Source: Kuschelorhynchus macadamiae (taxonomy: Eukaryota > Arthropoda > Insecta > Coleoptera > Curculionidae). Taken from it: a DNA stretch of 64,000 nucleotides. Position 1 is the first letter of the stretch, and each line of letters starts with the position of its first letter. This document shows positions 35,530 through 49,542 of the stretch, piece after piece. The notes under the pieces were generated by a model that was not told the origin of the DNA, made no database searches, and was given only the letters and a program-made list of their open reading frames with translations. The stretch spans positions 253,001-317,000 of the forward strand of contig JAUTXW010002166.1 in the NCBI GenBank assembly GCA_030620095.1. The letters run 5' to 3'. The translations under genes were made by a program, and so were the position numbers.

Positions 35530-38500
35530 TTATATACTCCAATGCATTTAAAGTCGCTCGTGGAACAAAATCACATGAAGCTGATTTTTGCGTTAATGTC
35601 TAGCTTTGGTCGTCCCGATTAACATACAAAAAGTCCCCATCCCTCCAAGGGTGCAAACCACCCCCAAAGGCAATTTTTTTTAGTTTTCGCCCATTATCTC
35701 GAATACGGTTGATTTTATCAAAAAAAGACTAGACATCAAAATTAAAGCCAATAAAATTATCTACAAATTGATGTATATAAGTCTATATTTTAATTTACCC
35801 AGTGGCTTGCAGCAAACATTTAAAGTCAACAATGTTAATTTTTTTTGTAAATTGTATAAAGTTTTTGTTATTTATTTGAAAAATGGTTGATTTAAGTAAA
35901 AAATATTACATAACAAAATGGAAGCCAGTAAAATACCCACAAAATAATGTATATGAGTACATATTTGTTAAGACAGTCAGTGGCGTACACTAAAGGTCTA
36001 TTCGTGGTCATCCTCATTTTCATCAGCCTGCTTAGGGTCGAGAACATTGCTACAGGACTGTCCTTGGCATTGCCCACAGAGATTGGAGCAATCTAAGCCA
36101 GCTTTTCTGCAAAGTTTTCCACAATCTGTCCTACAGTTGCAGAACACCAATTTTAAAATAAAATCTGGTGCAATGGACTTAACAACAGTTGTTGGCACCA
36201 ATAGCTCCCCCTGTTTTTTCCATCCCCAAGAGGTAGGATCCAATTCAATCCCCAAACATGCCTGAATTTGGTGATACACCCGCAAACTGTGGTTGGATGC
36301 AGCGTCGGATATTGGCGGCAGAGATGCTAAGGAGAAGTTCGAGTTGAGGCTCTGTCGCGCGGTATTGTTGTTAAATTTTACGAACCGGAGTTGATCTAAT
36401 GATTTTATTGATTTACCAGCTCCATATAAAATTAAAAGAAATTCTTCTCCTGCAGAAATTAAATCACTTTTGTCGGCATTTTTTTCTAAAACTCTATAGG
36501 TTGACAACTTTCCCTTTTGATAAATTGCCGAAGTCGTGTCACATCCAGAAATGGCATGGCAAAATAGGACAGAGGTTGTAAGGACACCTATCTGGTTCTG
36601 CAGGGAAACTATGTGGGTGATTTTCTTCGGTTTTGAAGCTTGGTCAGGTCTTAACATAAAGATGTTGTCGGATTTTGTTTTAAATAGTAGTAAAACCATT
36701 AAGTCAGTGTTTTCTCCAACCAATGTTACTCGAGTTTCTGATTTTCCTAATTTTAAAACTTTGTCCACTATAAGTATATCTGCATCACCGTCTGCCTGGA
36801 ATACTTGAACACCAGCTTTTTGAAGTTTTTCACTCAGCTGTTTAATAAATAACGACTTATTGTTCTTATTGAAAAAAAAAACTGTGATTGGTTGATGGTT
36901 GCCATAATGTCTTCTGAAAATTGGACGTCAGCACAAGAATTTTTTTCATACCGGCGCCTGCGTAACTGTTCTTGATTTTTTGTAGAAAAATCTTTTTCAT
37001 ACCCGTCAAACACTACAACGCATTTTTGGCCATAATTATAAAGAATATAACTTATGTATTGCTCGTATAAAACCTTGTAAGTGGCTGGAAATTGCCAGAT
37101 GACTTTATGGAGCAAGTATCCTCCATCTACGACAAAAATAGTATCTTCGAGAGTGGTATTAGATGGAATACATTTTTTATCAAACAATCCAAGCAGCGCA
37201 GATTTCTTTGTTTTTTGAAAAGTCCCATTATCGAATAGCGATAAAGGATATGGAGCTAATTCATAGCAAAAACATTCTTTTAGATCCTCTTGGGATCGAT
37301 AAGTACATAAAATTCTGTTAAAAAGTTGATTTGAGTTTATTGGATTAGACTGGAGTTTAACAGTTTTGTGTAGAAACGATAAATTTTTGATTTTGCTTGA
37401 CCTTTTCAGTTTGATTTCATTGAAAGTTTGCCCAACAGGTTTTTTTGAAAGAAACACGCCGATTTCACGAGCTAAGTCACAGTTTATTTGTTCTGTGGCA
37501 AGCATCCCTGACGCTAATGACATCAACTCAGTTGTACCTCGGTTAAATGGAGAATTAATTGATACCCATTCCAACAGCTTCTTAACATCGTTTTTATCTC
37601 GTTGTTCTCTAGAATCTCGTAATTCAATATATTGTTCAGAATAAACGGCTTTCGTTCCAGAAAAATCTTCTGCAGCTGCGGACACTTTCGAACACTCGGT
37701 CATAGAAGAAACCCATTTTCCTAGAGTACTTTCAGTTAGTCCTCGACCCCGAGTTAAACCGCCTTCTGCCTTCAAAGATCTCATCAGCACCTGTTCTATT
37801 GTCATATCAGTCCATACTCCAAACCAAAGTTTATTGTTTGTTCTCCGGATAGTAAAAAATGTTCGAAATTTTTGACATTCCTCTGGATCTAATGTAGTCA
37901 AAGTATTTTTCATTTGCTGAAAATATATATGGGAAGACTTCGCATACAGTAAATGTCCGGTCGCATGAAAAATTGGTATCATAGAATGAACACAGTAGAG
38001 ATGTAGATCCAAGTCTCCGGTTCTTTCGGCCCTAATAAACATTTTTATAAGTTCAACTAAGTCCCAATATAAAACCCAAAGTTTAGCGGTCCTACTTTTC
38101 CGGTTTTGTTCCAAAAATTGATTTTGAAGTTCATTCCAGATGTGTTCAACAGATGTGTTTTTAAAATCTTCCTCTGTTTTTGAATAAAGGTCTTTTATTT
38201 CAAACTTGATAGCATCGTCTACGTCTATGGATTTTAAAACATTTAAGGACAATACTAATTGTTGTGAGAAAATGTGCACGTATAGCCCTTGAAAAAGAAT
38301 GCCCATTAATCATAGCAGGTATGCTATTTTTTGCGTATATAATATTCCAAATATCTTCTAAACCACTTCCCATCATAAGGTATCGAATTGATCCCAGAAA
38401 TGACATTAGCATATGGAAACCTCCCAAACGTATAAAGAGTGATTTAAGGTCACTATCGCCCTCTGCTGCTAACACCATCTCCACAGCTTTAATGTATAAA

Positions 38501-41285
38501 AGTCGATCAAACGTCACAAAACATATCTTTTGACCCTGCGTTTTGCTTTGGTTTGCGCCAAATTGTAAGGCTGAGTGAATTATTGTTAAGTTACTGGGCT
38601 CCAAATTTATAAATGGTATGGGCAGTGCACAGCTGGTCTCAAAATAACCAGTTACACTAGCTGACATAAATCCATTCCAAGACGGCCTACGTTCAAGTTT
38701 ACATAAATGAGAAGCCATCCACAAACAGTTGTGTAGTTGAAGTTGTTTTAATTTCTCTTCGGGCAATTCGAAACTGATGTCCTCAGCTTTAATGTTTTTA
38801 AATCCTAAACACTTTTTTTTATATGGCTTAAGTGGAAGGTAGCCAAATTTCCCAATATCTTTTGAAGTCGGCATGTTCTTCGGCCGAACAATATTGTTAG
38901 AAAAACAAACTTCATTACTGGGTGAAACACAAACAATACCACCCATACAGTGAAATGTTCCATATCCATCAATTGTTTTGATATTAAAGTCCGCATTATC
39001 AAAAACGAACTGTTGATGTGCATTTTGGGTAAGCTGGTATTCACTGGAAGTTACAGCTGACGCTTCAAACTTCGCAAGTTCTTTGTACGGAACGGAGAAG
39101 CCTAATGCCGCAAGATAATCAATTAGGTTTTTTGAGCCATACTTTCGATGCAGATGTAATCCATTGCCAAACAAAACTGGTGAAATGTATGATCTAGGCC
39201 TTACTGCCGCAATAAGTGCATTTGCTATTGCTACATTTTTCGTTTGATTGTTGTCTCCGATTAAATTAGATAACAGGGAAAGCAATAATTCAGGTATACC
39301 TTCTATTCCGCCTTTTGAAATTTCCTCTGCTGTTGGATATTCATCTAATATGTAAAATTTTGACCGAATTCTTTTAAAATTTTAGCTGCACTCAGGATTA
39401 TTTTTTCTTTTTTCTCGGAACTGCTTAATTTTGAATTAATAAAAACGTCTTCTAAAATGTCGATGTTATTGCCTTTAAAACAAAAAACTACTGGATAAAA
39501 CCGTCTTTCTATGAGTAATACTTCGTTTTTATAGTGGTCAAGCATTTTTTTAAAAATATATTTAGGAGTCCAAAGTTGAACTTCATCTTTATCATCGGCC
39601 AGTTCATTCAATTTGGACAGTAAATCGGGCATAGTAAATTGGCATATGCTTTCCTTGGTATCATCAATATATACACACAGTTTAGAAAATAAATTCTCGT
39701 TCTTGAGATCCAAAGGCCGTCCTTTATCTAGTATATATTTATGACCGTGACAATTCGATGGTGAACTTCTTGTCCCCATTCGTCATTTCTTTGTAAACAG
39801 TACTTTAAGATTGTATCCTTAATGTTAAGGGTGCTTACAAAACAAACTTTAGGCATAACTTTTTTTCGAGTGTTCACATTTTTTCCACAAAATAAACAGT
39901 CAGTTTTAAAATTAAATTGTTGATTAGGTTGATTAGATTCATCCTGAGAATTTTTACTTGCATTATGGTAAGCTTTTATACTGCTAGAACGTGTATAGTC
40001 CCGTCGGCATTTTTCATGCAATTTAATTGTATTCTTATTTTCAAAAGCGGCTACTTTACCATCACCTATAAGATGACTGGCTTTTATTAATGTATCAAGT
40101 CCTTTTCTATATACGTTTATCGAATTTGAGAGGCTTAGAGATTGATCGCAAATACTTGTGTTAAAAAAATTATTTGGCCGAACGTTTGTATAATAGGCCA
40201 TGCGAAAAGACAACAAACATAACCTCAATACAAAATAGAAATCAAATATTATACTACTATTTAGATCTGTGCTACTATATTGCGTCTTCCCAGCGAGGAA
40301 TTCAGACGACGAAAGGAGACGGCAAATACAGAGATACATTGACGACACCGTACATGCCAATAATAGAACCTCAGAAATATTCTCATTCGAGCACCTTCAA
40401 CCAATGAGCGGCGCTTATTCCGTATCGCTCGGTTTTCTAGCCTCGTTAATAATATATTTGATAGAAATAAATGGGGAATCACAAAGAGCAATATATGTAC
40501 ATATAATGTTATACTTACTTACTACATATGATATTAAAAGCACATTAACAGTATCGCTTTGCACACACCTTAGCCGTTTTTAAAGAGGTTTGCGTACTAA
40601 CAGCAGCGTTGGTATTCTATCCATCCACGTCTGGATTCAAACCTACTATGTAAGAACCGGGCCGGTTATACACAAGTTACAAGTTTTGGCGCACTAAATC
40701 TAAATAAAATGTAAATACTTATTGTGGTTATTTTTTTCAATTTAACGTTATTTTTAACTACACATTTTCTTTTAATCGTAATAATTCAAAAAACCCTAAA
40801 AACGTCTAGTGCACGCCACTGTCTTAACAAATATGTACTTATAGGCATTATTTTGTAGGTATTTTTACTGGCTTCCATTTTGTTATGTAATATTTTTTTC
40901 TTAAATCAACCATTTTTGAAATAAATAACAAAAACTTTAAACAATTTACAAAAAAAATTAACATTGTTGACTTTAAATGTTTGCTGCACGCCACTGTGTA
41001 AATTAAAATATAGACTTATATACATCAATTTGTAGATAATTTTATTGGCTTTAATTTTGATATCTAGTCTTTTTTGATAAAGTCAACCGTATTCGAGATA
41101 ATGGGCGAAAACTAAAAAAATTTACCTTTGGGGGTGGTTTTGGGGTGGTTTGCACCCTCGGAGGGGTGAGGACTTTTTGTATGTTAATCGGGGCAACCAA
41201 AGCTAGACAATAACGCAAAAATCAGCTTCATGTGATTTTGTTCCACGAGCACCATAGGATCGAAAATAACGGCCCTGGAGTATAT
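35530..41285 (-). mobile_element. Academ-like DNA transposon with long composite inverted repeats
   Basis: The arms 35556-35992 and 40808-41250 are inverted copies about 440 bp long, perhaps extending to the shared word TATATACTCC at about 35530 and 41285. Each arm contains two copies of a CAGTGGCGTNCACTA-type motif. The innermost are at 35978-35992 and 40808-40821; another is near 35800 / 40990. Between them lies a 4.2-kb transposase-plus-nuclease gene on the minus strand. A target duplication could not be resolved. The combination of a transposase-like region, XPG-type nuclease and cysteine-rich tail fits the XPG-bearing branch of Academ elements. Confidence 0.6.
35998..40201 (-). pseudogene. 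Transposase with XPG/PIN-like nuclease and Cys-rich tail, four frameshifts
   Basis: From ATG at 40201 the protein has LHEKCRRDYTRSSSIKAYHN and a CLFCGKN zinc-like segment, then a frameshift near 39770. RPLDLKNENLFSKLCVYIDD follows, then a shift near 39360. A central region has FVTFDRLLYIKAVEMV and RLGGFHMLMSFLGSIRYLMM, then NGHSFSRAIRAHFL and a shift near 38265, then FHATGHLLYAKSSHIYF. The nuclease part has FVVDGGYLLHKVIW and VVFDGY. A shift in an A10/T10 run (36872-36881) leads to QADGDADILIVDK, VGENTDLMVLLL and HAISGCDTTSAIYQKGK. These acidic positions fit an XPG/FEN fold. It ends with about ten cysteines (CNCRTDCGKLCRKAGLDC and more) and TAG at 35998. The long open pieces suggest recent decay. 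Confidence 0.7.
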
Positions 41286-43139
41286 AAGTGAAAAACTTTG
41301 AATATAATATCGCTGAAATTGTGTTCAAGAATATTAGGACTCAATTTTTTCCCCTTTTACTTAAACACGAACCAATTTTAAATACTTCTCGGTATTTAGC
41401 ATTTCAGAGAACAGTCCGATCAGTGGTGATTGTTCCGTCACAGTATAACACTGATTAGGCAGACTCCTCGACGGGCGACGGCCAACACTTGTATTATGGC
41501 TGTGATGTTTTGTCTAATGGTTTTTATCTTATTGTTGGTGAATGATCTTGGCGATCTGATTATATTTTAAGTAAGTATTGTCTGCTAAGGAAGAACAATC
41601 CGATGTCACGTGTTCTATTGTTTTTTCTATAACAGAGCATTTTCTACATTTTTCGAAGACGTCTTGTTTGAGTATATTTTTTTTCGTAATTCTTCGACAG
41701 TGTCAGCCTACCTTGTATAGCGAATAGGAAGCCTTCGGTTTCAAGGAAGCTTTTTCCAATCATTAGCCACTGCAAAACTGATAAGCTGGTATATCAGTTC
41801 CTAACATGTCCCTAGCTGCCGAAAAACATGTTTTCTTAATTCCGTCGATGGAAACAAAATGTGGGCCTAGTAAAATGTTAAATATATTATTGCTTTTGAA
41901 TATCATTGTTATGCATATAAAATTATTGCATTATATGCAATAATGGTAATAAACTAGACACTAGAAAAATTAGAAATCACTAAGGCTAACAAGAGTCCAG
42001 TCCTCACCTGCGTTAATGACGTGTTTCTTTTGAGCCCCATTTAAATGTTAATAACCTGAAATTAATTCTCATTGTCTTTCTTAATATCTTGTCTTTTATT
42101 ACAATAGACACATGTAAAGCCATGTGTCTTCTCTTTTATTCAAACCTTGAGACTTACGTGCGTATATTTTTGTCCAATAATTCACCAATTCGGTATCGAA
42201 TATAGCAAAGGCACAGGACTTGTTCCCAGGGTTGCTTCAGTTTCCAACCCTTTCAATATCCAAAGGGCTCAAAGCCCTCGTCCGCTATAGAAAGGATTGG
42301 CTTTGTAGGAATCTATATCGAAACACTGGGTTTTTCTTTTAAGGATACTCCAAAATGGATATCCACCAACCCATTTCGACTTCACCGGGAACACTCTGAA
42401 CTACTGCACTGCTTAAACACTTTCAGGTTAAAATCTGAACGCCTTCTATACCGCCTTTTAAACCGTTTAATCGCTACTCCCGTCAGGGTTCACTTGCTGC
42501 TAAGATTCGCTGCTAATGAGTTATTTTAATACTTTATATTTCAAATGACTTAAATATGTCGTAGTTGGCCTGAAACTTTTTTTTTCTTCTTTGTATGTAA
42601 TATAAGGCGCAAGCAAAAAGGTCGAACTAAACAAGTGTGCGATACATAACAATTTGATATAAGTACCTAGTAAACGTGACAGCAAAAAGTTAAATAACAT
42701 CACTAAAAATCCTATAAATACAATATCTACCTTCATCTTTTATGAAGCAGATTATCAAAAACTCAATACGGAACTTCAACAGCTGACCTTCAGGTTTTTA
42801 ACCTTTTGGTTTAAAGTCCAATACTTAACCTAAATACATTTCTTTTTATACGATGATCGCCTTAGATCTTTTCTATATTACAGTATAAGGTGAAGACAAA
42901 ATATGTGTCTCTAGACGAACCGGCAAAAAAAGCAAACAGATGTTGAAAAAATAACTAATAATTTAATATGCAATACAATATTTTCATGTGGCATGTGGCC
43001 CTTAATTAACCGCATTTAATGACCGATATACTCTTTGCTACAAAACCATCACCGCCCGAACCTAATATTTTTCAAAAATCTCTAGTATTTTATTAGAAAA
43101 TACTAAAATAAATTTAAAAAATAGTAATATTTTACATAC
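41286..43139. other. ASCC2 19-kb intron, nothing recognised
   Basis: The stretch 41400-42500 is less AT-rich and may be an old repeat, but no domain, splice-bounded exon or termini could be supported. Confidence 0.35.
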
Positions 43140-43393
43140 CATCTCCTAAATCCGGGAACATATCCAAGATACTCTTTATTTTCTCTTCCGTTTCACTGTC
43201 CGTTGCTGTTGTAGATTGTCTTGAAGAACCAGGTTGGGGCTCAGCCACTTGTGGATCTTCATTGACCGCGGGTACAAAATCTCTAAATACACTCTCTACC
43301 GTCTTTCGTTCAAGTTTTGATAACTGCTGTAACTTTCTATTGCGTGGAAGCTTGTTTATACATGATACTATGAATTCAGTTCGAGTAGGATCA
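43140..43393 (-). CDS. ASCC2: ASCC2 exon C (end of helical region, start of CUE domain)
   Basis: The exon is 254 bp; acceptor TTATTAG ends at 43394 and donor GTATGT starts at 43139. It encodes 84 residues with DPTRTEFIVSCINKLPRNRK at the start, matching the LDETR-x-YIL segment of ASCC2. A Ser/Thr/Glu-rich linker follows, and the exon ends in EEKIKSILDMFPDLGD, the first helix and MFP motif of the CUE domain. The first base completes Asn with exon B and the last starts the Gly finished by exon D. The downstream intron is 19 kb long. Confidence 0.93.
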
Positions 43394-46300
43394 CTAATAA
43401 TGACTTGTTAAGAATATAACTCAGTGTAAAATAAAAATATCTAATCTTATCTTTATTAAATAGTGAATAAAATTATTCATAAAAATGATTATCGACTTTT
43501 TATTAAACCGAGTGTATTTAAATTGTAATGTATTTAAGTTGAGTGTGAATAAAGTTGGAATACTATTATAATTCTTACCGGATCGCAAGATACAATGTTT
43601 ACAAATAAAACAACACATTAACATGACATTAAGGCCCAATTTCAAAAAAATACTGGCTATATAATATTCAATAAGGTCGAATTCCTCTTGGCCCATATTG
43701 CAACACACGACAAAATTAAAAGCAATCAACCAATCGGCAGAAACAACTCGAGAAACCATCAGTAAAGAAATTCAAAGGAAATAACGGAATTCAATGAAAA
43801 ATAGGCCAATACACTTCAAGAATGAGAGCTTAAGATTATTCCGATTTGAAGCATCAAATCCTCGAAAACGTCTGCAACACATTAGCTGCACTTTCACAAC
43901 CACGTTATCCTTAACTTGCAGAAGTGTGACATTGATAAAGGGTTCGAAATATCTACGAAAACCGTTAAAAAGAAAATACCAATAAATATTTAGTTTATTA
44001 CCTTCATTTAAAAGTAACAGGTGCTCGAAATACATTTAAATTAAAAGGCTCGGATATATTTGCATTTGTACAGAAAATCGAGAGAACACGAAAGTAATAA
44101 TAATAAACTAATTTTAGTGTCTGTATTCTGTATAGCACCTGTGCGTATTTTCGTATGTAGATAGTTTGTTATATTAATATTATAGTAGTAATAATTGACA
44201 ATTTTCCTAATAGTTGTGAGGGAAAACGGGGTAAAATTATACCATATTATTGTGGTATCTACATAATACAGATAGAACACATATTATGTCTATTTTAATT
44301 GTAAATAAGAAAAATGACGCTTTTGTACATAATTTGTGTTCTTCAAATTTTGTATAAAATATAAACAAGCATAAGTAAACTAAAGTCATTATCAATAGCA
44401 AAACTAAGTTAAAAATAGATCATTTTAATGCAAGATCGCTGATAATTGGTTTTGATGTTTTATCTCAAATGGTGATGAGTGATAATTTTGACATTTTATC
44501 TATTACTGAGCTTTGACTTACCGACTTTATATATTCAGCAACTGTTAATATCCCAAGTTATATGTTTCTTAGATTAGCAAGGCTATGCGAGGAGAACATT
44601 TCGCCAGGGGCATAAAACAAAATATAGTGCCTCAAATATACAAATTAAATGCAGGGTATTGGATTTAGCGCCCCCCTTGCTCTGTACCCGAGGCCTGGGT
44701 CCCTTTTGCCCCCCCCCTTTTCGCACGGCCCTGTAGATAGGCAGAGAAGGTGGAATTGGAATTTATGCCAGAACTGGAATAATTGTTAGCCAAATATGTT
44801 CTGATTTTCATCGCATCTCATATTCGATTATCTAAGAAATTTGGATGATATATTTAATTATTATTAATACGCATACCCCTTACAAAATCAAACGAATTTC
44901 AACAAAGCATGATCCTCGGCTTGTACTGTAAAGATATTAAAAAAGAACAAAGGTGCTAATTAAAAAAGAAAAAAACTATTCCAATTACGGCAACTATAAA
45001 AGCAACGTAAAACTTTGAAAATCAATAGCATCAGTTAAACAAATCGTAGTAAAACACTTTGCTAATAAATAATACATGTGTACCCGAATATGTATATGCC
45101 CCAAATATTATTACATCTGTGTTTAGGCACGAGCATACCTGCCCCTATCAACCATCAACATTTTTACAAAATCGTTACAATTTCAATTTATCTTTTAGGG
45201 TTCAATTATCAATACTTGATAAAATAAAATACCTAATTATCGGTTTAAGATCTAATAGGGGATAGAAACAAAAATGCCAAAATATGATAGTGCCATTATT
45301 TACAAGAATATAACAGACGTCATTCACTGTTATATAGAACACTGAAATATATTATATTATATTTCCCAATTACCTAAACATATTCGTATAAAACCTTTAC
45401 TGAAGTCAGATATCAGACTAATTTGTCTAGTTTCAACCTTCTCCAATCTAATAATAGCAGCAAATTTGCAGTGAAGAATTTTTACCCAAATAATGAAAAC
45501 ATAGGTTGAACGTAATATATTGTTAAGTATCGATGATCTCTTAAATATAGTACAATCTGCCAAAAACCTCGGAGTGAGGTTTTACTGCAAAAGGTTCTCC
45601 TTATTTTTTGACTCCCCCTACAGCTTTTTTTTTTCTAGATATAGAAAAAACTTTAAATGTAAAAGTTGTAGGATTTTGCTCTTGAACCGCAAGGATTTTT
45701 TATCGGAATAAACCAATGAACATCGCAAAACTGTCAAAAAATACTAACTTTTTTTGAAATGGAAAACTGTATACATTTTTTTTATTGGAATCGTCATAAT
45801 TTCCCGATTTTAACAATACATACATGCTAAATATGTACTCTAACCGTTCGTTCAATATTTCACATCAAAGAAAAAACATAGAGTTACCTTGAAAACTGGT
45901 GCGACCTGCAGGTAATGATTAATTAGCAGTAATCATCAAAACTAAACTCAATTTAATTTCTTTATATTATGGGGTATTAATTTAAAGAAAAACTTAACAT
46001 TGTGTAATTTTATTTTACCAATGAGGCCAATATTGCCGAAATTCACCAGGAATATCGCAGGATTTACTTTGACCGGCACACCTTCAAAGTCACCTCTAAT
46101 AGGTATAGCAGTTGTACATTTGAAACCAGACTATCTGAGCATAAAGTTTAATAGTTTGCTTTTTCTTTAATGGAAAATATAGCTAACTTTGTACTTTATC
46201 CCAAAAGATCTCCTAACTGAAAATTCGATACTAGGTCTTTTTATTGATAATAAACAAAGACATATCGGCGTAATATTGGTACATATATTAGCGGTTAACT

Positions 46301-47750
46301 TCGGCCTGTTCATTAGATTTTCGATCTGAACATAATTTTAGTCAAAATCAGTAATAAACATAATATTCCTAATATTGTTTTTTATTAATAGGTTTTATTC
46401 AATTGCAGATTTTAATAATTTAACGGAATATACAGTCCATTGGACAGATACAGATAACGAACAATATACTAGAGGAAGGAAAAGGATTCAAGAAAATCAT
46501 AAAGAACTGTAGAAAAAGCCTATGTTGCAACTGCAATTAAATAAATTCCAACGGTAAAAGCAAATGTTTTCCAGAATTATTAATTAAGCTATTACTAATA
46601 AGCCAGACGATACAATAGACAGCATTGGATCAAATCTAGTGAATTTTAATACTAATTATAAAATAAAAATACGACAAAAAAGATAAAAATAAACACATTC
46701 CAAAAAAAATACAAAAAAATTTCAATAAAGCTAAATAATTTGTTAAAGATAACCCCCAGTAACTAACTATACAGAAACCAGATAACAGTAAAGCTGTAGT
46801 AACAAATACCGTTGAAAATGACTTAAAAATGAAAGCACTTCCTAAAAGTATTAACACATACAATAAATTAAAATACGAACCCACAAACAAGTTTTAAAAT
46901 AAAAATAATTATTTAGTAAAAAAGTTTTTGGAAAATAAAGTGATATCTGGGAGATCAAATTATTGTCTATTCAAAATGCAATTGCATCAAAAATATCTAT
47001 GTACAGATAATGTTTATCGACAATAGACGGTTGTGTCCATTAGGGTCAAACGTCAAGACAATTAGGACACAGGCCTTTTAATAGTAGCTCTTTGACAGAT
47101 CTTTTAAACCAGCTATTATATAAATATAAAAATAAAGCAGGTCAGGATATCTTGAAAAAAAAAACGGTGCTTATGATTTTTGATCTGCTTATGATGAGAT
47201 GATGAGGCAAATCTATCGAAAACCATAGTTACTTATCTATCACTGAAATCACACGATCGACCTCAAATTTATATCCTTGGGAAGCTTGATGAGTTTTTTC
47301 TTAGAAGTGTTCGAGTTTTTAAGAATTTTAAGAAGCCATTTCTTTCACTTGGCTAGGAAACTTCAGTCGTCTAGCCTTGAAAAACATGCAGCGGAAGGTG
47401 AAGCGTAATCGATCCCAACTACCGTCATTTCGATGCCACCATATTAAAGATTACCTATCTTAGCGACTGCTTCATAATCTTTTTTTATTAGGTTTTAGGT
47501 AGGCGACTGTCTTGTTTAAATTATTTCGGCATATCGTGCCCTAAGAAAAAATATTGGAAATTATTTTCCTAAAATTAAAATGAGATATTAGATATTATAT
47601 TTAAACATATGTAGTCTTGTATAACATCAATTTAAATTTTACTTTACCCTATAACAGTTCATACATTGTATTAACTATATGAGATATATAGTAAGTATTA
47701 ATATACTGTATATGAATATAAATAACCTGACGTGAACTTCGTCTCCCATT
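43394..47750. other. ASCC2 intron between exons B and C, mostly unrecognised
   Basis: No gene or clear element. A C-rich patch at 44663-44730 (CCCCCTTGCTCTGTACC, then CCCCCCCCC and GCACGGCCCTG) resembles the terminal part of a hAT MITE, but its partner end was not found. Confidence 0.35.
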
Positions 47751-47815
47751 TTAAATTAACTTCAAGAGGTTCGTGGGTTCGGGAGGGGTTTAAAAGACAC
47801 AATTATATTCTGTGC

Positions 47816-47848
47816 AACGTTTCGTAGATGTATTTCTACTTTATCAAG
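47816..47848 (-). ncRNA. Hammerhead-like hairpin of PLE family B (left)
   Basis: Inverted copy of 50068-50100: CTTGATAAA, stem GTAG / CTAC, GAAACGTT. The degenerate catalytic strand makes activity doubtful. Confidence 0.4.
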
Positions 47849-48586
47849 CACTAAAAGACACAAAGCACATTTAAAAACTCCTACCTGAAACCTTTTAGCA
47901 TCCATGCACCCATATTTTTACCTTCATTGTACAATAATAAATATAAACTTTGTTTTTACGTACTTGAATGAGACATAAACTGTTGTAAATACTCGCGCAC
48001 TGCGTGTTGTCGAGGAACTGAGCAGATGGTAATTTCAAATATTTGCAAAATAAATAGATGTTATACTTTTTTTTACGATCCCATTCAAATTTAAGAGCCT
48101 TGACTCTTTATGACAATGTACGGGTAAATTGATGCTTTGGGGTTGGTTACACAGAGATTATAACATGATACAAACAATGACTAATACATATAAATAATAT
48201 AAAAAATATACAATACCGAACAAAATAATAAATATTGATATACATTGTAAGTATTTTTCAATTAAAATTCAATAAAAATGAAATTAAAAATCATGTAGTA
48301 GGAATAAAAGATTTTCCCATTATATCTAGACATAAAATACTTTTTGTTTTACATGTTTTTGGTTGCTTTATATTTGTCTAACACATTACTATATATAACA
48401 CTTAAATTTTGTGTGTCCGATCTTAGATTTATTGTATCACTTAAATAAATGTAAATCATTTCGCCTATATTCCGTTTGTACCAATTAGCCTCCCTATCCA
48501 AAATGGTTGTATTGTCGAATTGAAAAATGTGACCAGTGTTAAAACGATGAGACGCTAACGCAGTTTTATCTTTTTTTGTTTAGCAG

Positions 48587-49542
48587 TTTTTAGTGTTGAG
48601 CAAACTACCTTTTAGAGTTCCTTTCTTTTTCTTATACGTGGACGATTCCATCACTGCAGTTCCTGATAATGAGTATGACGTAATTCTAAACTACTTTAAT
48701 GGATATCACTCTAATATTCAGTTCACAATTGAAGTGGAAAAAAACAAAAAACTTGTCTTTCTGGACGTTGAGGTGATTAGAAATGACGACGGAACTTTAA
48801 AAACCAATTGGTTTCGAAAACCCACCAGCTCCGGTAGAGTGTTGAATTTCTACTCAAACAATCCTATTTCTCAGAAAATTGGTACCATCACAGGAATGCT
48901 ACATAGAGCTATAACCCTTAGTCACCCGTCTTTCCACGATGACAACATAAAAATTATTAAGATTATTTTAAAATTAAATAACTATCCGTCTAATTTTTCA
49001 AACATTTGCATCAATAAATTCAAAAAAATCCCAACTGAATCAATCAATCAAAAATCTGACAAGAAGTTTTTTAAGTTTCCCTTTATTAATGGTTTGTCAC
49101 AAAAAATTGAAAGTTGTTTCAATAAGACTAACGTAAAACTAGCTTTTTACAACTACAAAACAACCAATTTCCTTTATACCAAAATCAAAGATCAAACAGC
49201 TTTTAATAAACAGTCCAATGTCATTTACAACATCCCTTGTTCTTGTGGAAAACAGTATATAGGACAAACTAAACAATATTTGGGCGACAGAATAAACCAA
49301 ACCATAATCAAACAAAAAAAGATAAAACTGCGTTAGCGTCTCATCGTTTTAACACTGGTCACATTTTTCAATTCGACAATACAACCATTTTGGATAGGGA
49401 GGCTAATTGGTACAAACGGAATATAGGCGAAATGATTTACATTTATTTAAGTGATACAATAAATCTAAGATCGGACACACAAAATTTAAGTGTTATATAT
49501 AGTAATGTGTTAGACAAATATAAAGCAACCAAAAACATGTAA
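48587..49542 (+). pseudogene. PLE family B reverse transcriptase C-terminal part with GIY-YIG, one frameshift
   Basis: The frame opens just after the arm with LSKLPFRVPFFFLYVDDSIT (catalytic YVDD). It continues with LVFLDVEVIRNDDG, KTNWFRKPTSSGRVLNFYS, FPFINGLSQKIES and IYNIPCSCGKQYIGQTKQYL of the GIY-YIG domain. Near 49320 an A7 run carries a frameshift. The next frame (49321-49542, TAA) completes the endonuclease with TALASHRFNTGHIFQFDN and ILDREANWYKRNIGEM. The upstream RT motifs are missing. There is no genuine start codon near the arm border. Confidence 0.8.

Noticed and set aside
43772..44035. 87-codon minus-strand frame upstream of ASCC2 exon C as a further exon
   Set aside because: No flanking splice signals in phase, and exons B and C already join perfectly.
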